A DNA stretch of 64,000 nucleotides, taken from assembly GCF_030272615.1 (NCBI RefSeq), contig NC_081410.1, positions 506,618,942 to 506,682,941 on the forward strand, in the 5' to 3' direction. This stretch comes from Cryptomeria japonica. Lineage: Eukaryota; Streptophyta; Pinopsida; Cupressales; Cupressaceae. This document shows, one piece after another, positions 57,620 to 64,000 of the stretch (its first letter is position 1; each line of letters begins with the position of its first letter). The notes beneath the pieces were generated by a model. The model did no database searches. It had not been told where the DNA came from and saw only the letters and a program-made list of their open reading frames with translations. A program made the position numbers and the translations under genes.

Positions 57620-58102
57620 TGTAGAATTTTGAACCTGACCTATCCTCTTTGAACCAACTGATTAGCAAACAATAACAACAAAAAGAAGAAAACACCAATA
57701 TCTTTATTGAAGCTTAATTAAAAAATTACATAGAGGCTGTATATATAAAGAATTTGCAGTCTAGAAGAATAAATAATAATTGCAGTTCTAAATATATTCC
57801 TAGCTTTGCATGGAAAGCTACTAAGGCTCTCAAACTAAAAAAAACAAACTACTCCCTAAATTAAGAATACAATAAGTGCATGCACAACATGCTTTATTTA
57901 CTAAAAACAAACTCATGCAAAAAGAAAAACTAAAAATAGTTCTAAGGATTCATGCATGCTAGAGTACATGCTTTATTTGCATGAATAAACAAAAAAAAAA
58001 CTATTAACTAAAAATAGCTTATGCATGGTGATGAATGGATAGCTTCATGTCCAAACTAGAGTTGCATGGAGCTGCATGCTAGAGCAGCATCACTTATCAA
58101 CA
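57620..58102 (-). repeat. 5' LTR of copia 3
   Basis: The partner of 53009-53490. It begins TGTTGATAAG in the sense direction and ends beside the primer site. It carries the same TATA box near 57738-57752. Confidence 0.95.
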
Positions 58103-58107
58103 ATAAT

Positions 58108-61085
58108 TTGTAAATTGAAGTATGTCAGAGATGTTTTGAAAATCATAGTGAAAATAGAGTATTAAATTAAATAATATGGAAAACTGGGATATAGTGCAGA
58201 CATAGATAACCTTACACAAAATTGTAAAATCTACATGATGCAATTAAAGTATATATGTATTTATTTTGGTGTTGTTGTAGGATCAAGTACCCGAGGATAA
58301 TTGTTACTGACAAATTGGGGGAACTTGGAAAAGACTGTGCAGGTTAGAAAGAGTATGTAAAACTGTAAATAGATGCAAAAATGCAGTTTTTTAAAACTTC
58401 AATGTAATTAATTGCATGTAGTGAAAACAAATAAATGGATATTATATACCAGGCATAATTTGTAGAATGCTTGAGAAGTTTATATTAATAATGGGAAACT
58501 TGGCAAGGAAGGTTGGTGAAAATGATTATACCTGTATTAAAGAGGGAAATGTCATGGAATATAAAATGAATAAGTATGAAGGAGGACAATTATAAATACT
58601 TAAAAAAATGTTGCGGGAAGAGGTGGAAAGAATGCAAAGCTAGAGAGGGTTTATTGAAGGATACCTGATAGAGTTGCTTTAGTGTTTGGAACGCTTGTGA
58701 AAGAGGAACATGAATGCCACATAAGATAATGGTAATGGAAAATAGACTGAATTATAGGCAAGGCAAAGTTCAAATGGAAATGTATAGTTAGTGTGATTAT
58801 AGAAATAGTATATTTCAAAACGTGAGTTTCTAAGGTATTTTTAATATTAGGAGCACAACTATGCAGTTAGAGAGTTGCCTTGTAAATTAGTGAGGAGAAG
58901 GTTTTTTGAACTGCAAAAAGAAAAGTAAATATCAGAATGAAGCTTAGAATAGAAATCAATTCATTTGTAAAAAATAACACATCAAAGGAAATGCTTGACT
59001 CATTCTTGTAGGGATAAGACACAAAAGGCATATTTTAAGAAAACAATTGGTAAATATTAATTTGATTTCAAATAAGAAAGATACTTTAGTATAATACCAA
59101 TATTAATTTGATTTCAAATAGGAAAGATACTTTAGTAGAATACCCAAAAAAAAAAGTCCACACCAGTTTTAAAGGGTGCAGGTCAGATGAAGTGTCTGAA
59201 CGAAAACTAAATGTAAAACAACTTACTGATTAATCAGTTGGATAAAGCACATTACATTAGTCATGTGCCTCTCATGTAGTAATTGCAGCAAGATATCCTT
59301 GACTATTTAGAAAGTGTACTGGATAGAAAGAAAGTGATTATAGAAATAACGTCATATTACAAATAATGAGCACTTTGCATTGACAAGGAAATTTTGTTTC
59401 ACACTTATAGGTGTTGAAGCTTGGACAATGGGAGACTCCAAACATTGTATATCACCATCTAATTCTTGTCAAATCATTGAAGGCCTCAACAATGTCAATG
59501 TAAGGCAAAAAAAAATGAAATGGGAGTGGGGAATAGAAACAATGCAAAATTTAGAAAATGTCATAAAAAAATAATTAAATCTATTCATAATGGATAGATA
59601 AGACACCTGAGTAAAGCAACGTTGAAGTAAACTCTTATTAACAATTTGACATATCCTAGAAAAGTAGAGCAAAACGATCAAAACCTTCAAAATAGTGTAT
59701 CTAATGAGTAGAGATTAAAGTTACAAAGACATTTGAGATTAAATAATGCTTAAAAAGGTGCAAGCAATAGGGTTGAGAAGAAAAGACCTTATTGTAAAAC
59801 TTTTGTCGAAGCAGCTTCTTGGCGAAGACCAGATATGAGGAAAATGCAAAGTACCTACTCTGTGTATTTCAGTCACATAAAAGCAAATGATATATGATTC
59901 AGAATGTAGGTGGTAAAGAATATGAACATGAGCATAGTATGAGAACTAAATAAGAAAAATAATGAATTAACGACAAGCAAGGTGCAACATGTGAGAATTT
60001 AAAACAACTCATTGTCGCCCTATGTTAAATATTAAAGGAAGCTTACAACACATGGGAGATAAGGATTGAAAGTGCAACCTAAGGAATGGAACATTTTAGC
60101 AACCTGCTTTGCGAGATTAGCAACATTCATTGGGTATAGCAACATATATAAGGTTAATAAAAAGTGGATATAGATGTTAGAGTTGAAGATGAGAGTTAGG
60201 AAAAAAAAAAAACAATATTCTAAAATGAGATGCACATAATAACAATATAACTAGATTCAGTAAAAGGCAAATATTAAAAACGTCGGCATTAAAATGGAAT
60301 TACATGTTGATACTTTGTATGTTAGATAAGTGTGTATACCTACATTGTGTAGTGGAAAAGTGCATTGAATGGTGATCGAAAGTCACTGTAATGGATGGGC
60401 AATGTGTTGCAGTTGTTTCGTAAATCCAACAGTCAAATTAGGCCAAGATTAAGCAATTTTGCAACATAAAAAATCATCCACAAAGTATATTTGAAGTAAT
60501 AAAAGTAAAATATTATACCTATCAATATTTTTGGGAAGGAACATTGACTATAATGTTGGACAACTCCATTGATGTTGTAGCCGAATGTAGTGTGAAGAAT
60601 ATTTTTAATACAATGGTGAGTATGTTTTGTATGAAATATAATTTGTGACAAACCAAATTTATTGTAGAAGATAAAATAATGGTTTTTTTCAGACGATATA
60701 AGGAGAGCGTACTTGAGATAGTTGTTCATGTTGGAGTGATGAATAATTGATGATGCAAAAAGATGTTGCCAGGGAAATTTATTGTTTTGGAAGATCAATT
60801 TAGCACCAAGCATAATATAAATGCAGAATATTTGAAGAGGGGAAAACTTCCTGGAAAGTGTAATAAGATTATATCAAACTATAATTACCTTGTTAAGAGC
60901 ACAGGAAGGCAACGATGGTTGTTTCCAAGTAGCAGATTTTTAATTTAATAGATATTTGTTTGGTTGGAGAGGAGCTGCAAATGAGTTTCTTCTTTCTTTC
61001 TAATGGTTGTATAAGCATTATTTTGCAGTTTGGATTATCTTTCAAAAGATAATGGTGGTTTGATTCGTATGACATCAGTTGACTT
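58108..61085. other. AT-rich intergenic DNA
   Basis: About 3 kb with only short, motif-free open frames. At 59056-59146 a roughly 45-bp unit (aatattaatttgatttcaaa ... gatactttagta) is repeated twice in tandem. Otherwise nothing can be supported. Confidence 0.6.
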
Positions 61086-61790
61086 TGTAGACACCTAAAA
61101 TTATCCTGTCTAATTAAATAAATATTTTTTATTTATTTAATTATTTTATCGTAAGTCTTCTATTAATTAAATAAATTCTTATTTATTTAATTAATTCATT
61201 AATCCTGTTCTACGTCTTTCCTCATTTAAATAAATACTTTTATTTGTTTAAATTGTCCTTTTCCTAAATTAAATAAATATTTTATTTATTTAATTGATAA
61301 ATCTTTATTTATTTAATTAATTTTCATTAGCCTTTTCTACCCATGACATGTGTCATTCATCTCTTAATTCTTCTCTTGCCTACCCTCTCATTATTTTCTT
61401 ATTTCCTCTACCTACCCTTTAATCCTAGCCGACCATTTATCCTATTCACCTTTTAATCTTATCCCTCAATTTCCTAAAGTGTCTTCTATATAAGAGGATA
61501 CTCTCCTTCATTATCAACACTAATGACAGAATCAAATCTTCTTGTAACCAAGCTATCAACCACATTTTCATTCTTTGTTGAGCTCTTGTGCATACATAAA
61601 ATCTGAGAGCAAATATATCAAACAAGATTGATGGAGACATGAAGAAATGGAGATTGAAACCTTACTAGACATGTGAATAGTATATCTTATTTCATTTTAT
61701 TTATTTACATGGTTTTAGGTATCTTCATTTGTGTATGGTGGATCATTTTTATTGTTAGGCTAGGGTTTTGTGGTTGGATCTTTGTTACTT
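61086..61790 (+). repeat. probable LTR fragment with AT palindromes
   Basis: It begins TGTAGACACCTAAAATTATC, a typical plant LTR start. Palindromic attaaataaat...atttatttaat units follow (61112-61320), then a TATA-like ctatataagagg (about 61486-61497) and a U5-like tail. No target duplication and no clear CA end were found, so the right boundary is uncertain. Confidence 0.5.
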
Positions 61791-61814
61791 TCAATATTGT
61801 TGTTTCCATTATCC

Positions 61815-64000
61815 ATTTTCACCATATACAAAATTCACTCTTGAAATAGCTGTGAATGTGAGTCTTTTCTTTTTCAGTATTACCTATATTTATTGTAGTT
61901 TTATCTAATGTAAGTCCTTGAGATTTGTGAATAGTTATGGCCCAGACCATTGTCCATGGAACCTACGTACGTCTGCCTCATGTTATTGGCACAATGGGTA
62001 TATCTTTTGGATGTGCTATATCCCATGGAGGCTCGTTATAATCTTTGAATTGCACAACCACGTATTTTGGCAAGTCTAGTGGTTTTTGTATTGTTTTCAT
62101 AAATAATTAATTTTATGAGACGAATAGAACCATTCACAATACCAACTTCAATCCACAAGTTAGCTATTAACATCACTTATTGATTCATACATAGTAGTAC
62201 TTCCAATGGTAGTTGGTCATCGTTGTCATATTTAGTATTTTTTTGCTTACCAACTTGAGCTAAACTTAGAGCAATAGGCAAATTTAATTCTTGGAGCATT
62301 TTCCTATTATGCAACCTTGCTGATTCATTTGTTGCAAATAAATGGATTGATGAGTCAAAATCTTTTTTGTTGTTGAATAGCTAGTGTTGCATTTGTCTGG
62401 CCCATAAGAAAATGCCAGTCATGTTGTAGTGCTTGAGCATCTCTTAAGTTTTGAAGGACAGTTTTAAACTTTTTCTCTCTTACAGATGCACATTGTTGGC
62501 AAAAATAGTATCTAATGTTACGACTATAGTAAAAGAATGCCATAAACTGAGGGTTGTAGACTATGATGCATATATAAGTTTATCCATTATAGGGGGAAGT
62601 TGGGCAAGATCACCTACAAGGATTATGGATACCCTGCCAAAGCTTTCATGTTGTTTACTAGGGAATGCTTGGCACAAACGGCTATCTATTTTCAATAGTA
62701 GTTTTGGGCCTAAAAATCTCATTTCATTATTAGAATATATTTAATATGTTTGAATTATTCTTGGAATGTCATCAATGATTGCCCTGTCAAAGGATGCATT
62801 TCTTTTATAGGTATTCGAAGTCTTGCATAAACTGTTGTTGATTGTATATTAAATGCAACAACACCCGTTGGTGCCAAAACAAGTAATGGGTTTTTGTTGA
62901 CAACTGGAGATATGTTCAATTTTTTCCTAATGCAATCTATTAAAAATGATTTACAAGTCCCTGTTGTCCCTTGAACAATCACTCGTAGAGGTGTTGTTGC
63001 AGGCTATTTATTATGATGGTGTAGAATAATATCAAATGCAAGTTTTTGTTTAGATGATAGCTGAAATCTTTGTGTGTCTTGAGCTGAGATTTGCATGCTA
63101 GCTAGTTGGAATTATAGTTTACTTGCAGCTATGAATTGAACAACAATACAGTCTAATTGATCATCCACAATAGTTCAGCTCCATAAGTAGTTAATATCAT
63201 AATCACATCGACCTAGCATTTGTAGCTCCTATTTGTAACAATAATTCCCATTCATATAGATTTGTATCATCTTGATTTTGAGAAACATTATTGTCACTAT
63301 CATCTTCATTTGGAGGTATGCAACTATCTATAATTTGTTGATTGTGCAAATGACTGTAATTAGTCTTTTTGAAGTCTTTCCAATTTGTTATTATTTGTTC
63401 CTTTGAAGTTCCTATTTATGTTGGAATGTCAGGAAATAGTTTGTATAGCAGTAGTTCAGACGAATAAAAAATTTCAAACCCATTGATATCTTTATTTGGA
63501 GGCTCTCTAAACTGAGGATATACATTCACAATTGCTTTTTTTCCCCTAATTTACCATTTTGCTTTCTTGCGTTGAGAATTATATGAAAACTCTTGTGGTG
63601 ATTATAATAGACTCGTTGCATCTAATTCAGCGGGGCGTTGCATATAAGCATTGATATAACTTGTTGAGAGGTCAATTTCATTATTTGATTTTATGACACA
63701 GTTTAGTATTTTTCTACCAACATTTAGAGAAATAAACTGTCGGCTACAACTTATGAGAGATAATTTATGTTGCATATGACAAGTTTCTTGCGCGTTGATA
63801 TCACGGTCTGCTATTACACCCATCATAAATTTATGGTATGTTAAGAAGATGATATCTTTAGATTTAGTTACAATCACTATACTTTTCAACATTTCAGTAT
63901 AGGATTGTGATTTTTTTTCTGATTTGGAAGCATAATTTGAAATGTATTGGAGGACAGCTCTCTTCGAACTTACTAGTTGACAATCAATATTATCTCTCCA
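61815..64000 (-). pseudogene. Helitron-type PIF1-like helicase, degraded, truncated by the window edge
   Basis: Helitron proteins join a rolling-circle replicase to a PIF1-family helicase for transposition. From high to low coordinate the minus strand gives the pre-helicase segment RDINAQETCHMQHKLSLISC and SRQFISLNVGRKIL (63602-63892). VNVYPQFREPPN and LLLYKLFPDIP follow near 63400-63540. The Walker A-like VQGTTGTCKSFLID is near 62940-62982, with the canonical second Gly read as Cys. Then come PLLVLAPTGVVAFNI, the Walker B-side GDLAQLPP near 62600 and ITIHKSQGLTLD near 61900-61940. FTAISRVNFVYGEN closes it near 61830. Frames shift repeatedly and stops are many. The replicase part and both Helitron ends are outside or not seen. 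Confidence 0.8.

Larger units (their letters stand above)
53009..58102 (-). mobile_element. nearly intact Ty1/copia retrotransposon 3 (5094 bp)
   Basis: LTRs at 53009-53490 and 57620-58102 are flanked by the target duplication ATAAT (53004-53008 and 58103-58107). By eye the LTRs differ by about eight substitutions and one short length change in roughly 482 positions, so it is the youngest element here. Coding order is gag, zinc knuckle, protease, integrase, RT, RNase H, as in Ty1/copia. Only one frameshift (about 57308) and one nonsense codon (55455-55457) interrupt the polyprotein. Confidence 0.97.

Noticed and set aside
1-64000. Endogenous pararetrovirus or other viral insertion
   Set aside because: All RT-bearing units have LTRs, primer sites and domain orders of Ty1/copia or Ty3/gypsy; no movement protein, capsid or envelope-type gene was seen.
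1-64000. tRNA, rRNA or other structural RNA genes
   Set aside because: I looked for cloverleaf-type and conserved rRNA segments and recognised none; only tRNA-complementary primer sites are present.

Overview
The window is plant nuclear DNA, very probably from a seed plant with a large repeat-rich genome. A gymnosperm is my best guess, from the AT-rich background, the nested LTR retrotransposons with LTRs over 3 kb, and a CYP71-clan P450 remnant; no marker here settles the species. I found no intact host gene. About two thirds of the window can be assigned to transposable elements or duplicated repeats.

Layout. 1-4219: Ty1/copia element 1 on the minus strand, cut by the window edge and lacking its integrase. 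4220-7345: a duplicated block flanking an unclassified repeat. 7337-8933: a two-exon cytochrome P450 pseudogene on the minus strand, with a tandem repeat upstream. 10344-17978: complete copia element 2 (TSD CTTCT), carrying a 1.18-kb terminal-inverted-repeat DNA element that contains a GC-rich palindrome array. 18150-31803: an uncharacterised repeat-family ORF, split by a complete 11.4-kb Ty3/gypsy chromovirus-type element (19596-30966, TSD TGATT). 31804-45894: mostly unassigned AT-rich DNA with local duplications and two degenerate ORFs. 45895-48124: a LINE 3' region. Next to it lies a 3.9-kb solo LTR (48130-52064, TSD CGGAG) inserted in LINE-related sequence. 53009-58102: copia element 3 (TSD ATAAT), young and nearly intact. 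61086-61790: a probable LTR fragment. 61815-64000: decayed Helitron-type helicase sequence on the minus strand, running off the window.

How the parts relate. The elements form a layered record. The TIR element sits inside copia 2, the gypsy sits inside the repeat ORF, and the solo LTR sits inside LINE-related sequence. Several empty-site frames can be read by removing the insertion and one TSD copy. Copia 3 is the only element close to coding-competent; it has one frameshift and one nonsense codon. The P450 is the only recognisable cellular gene and has at least three disabling lesions.

The most unusual structures are the palindrome array in the 1.18-kb TIR element, the tandem duplication at the outer end of one gypsy LTR, the hairpin islands in the long LTRs, and the uncharacterised repeat ORF split by the gypsy. 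I saw no convincing new gene system; the novelty is in repeat architecture. Homology statements come from reading motifs by eye, not from searches.
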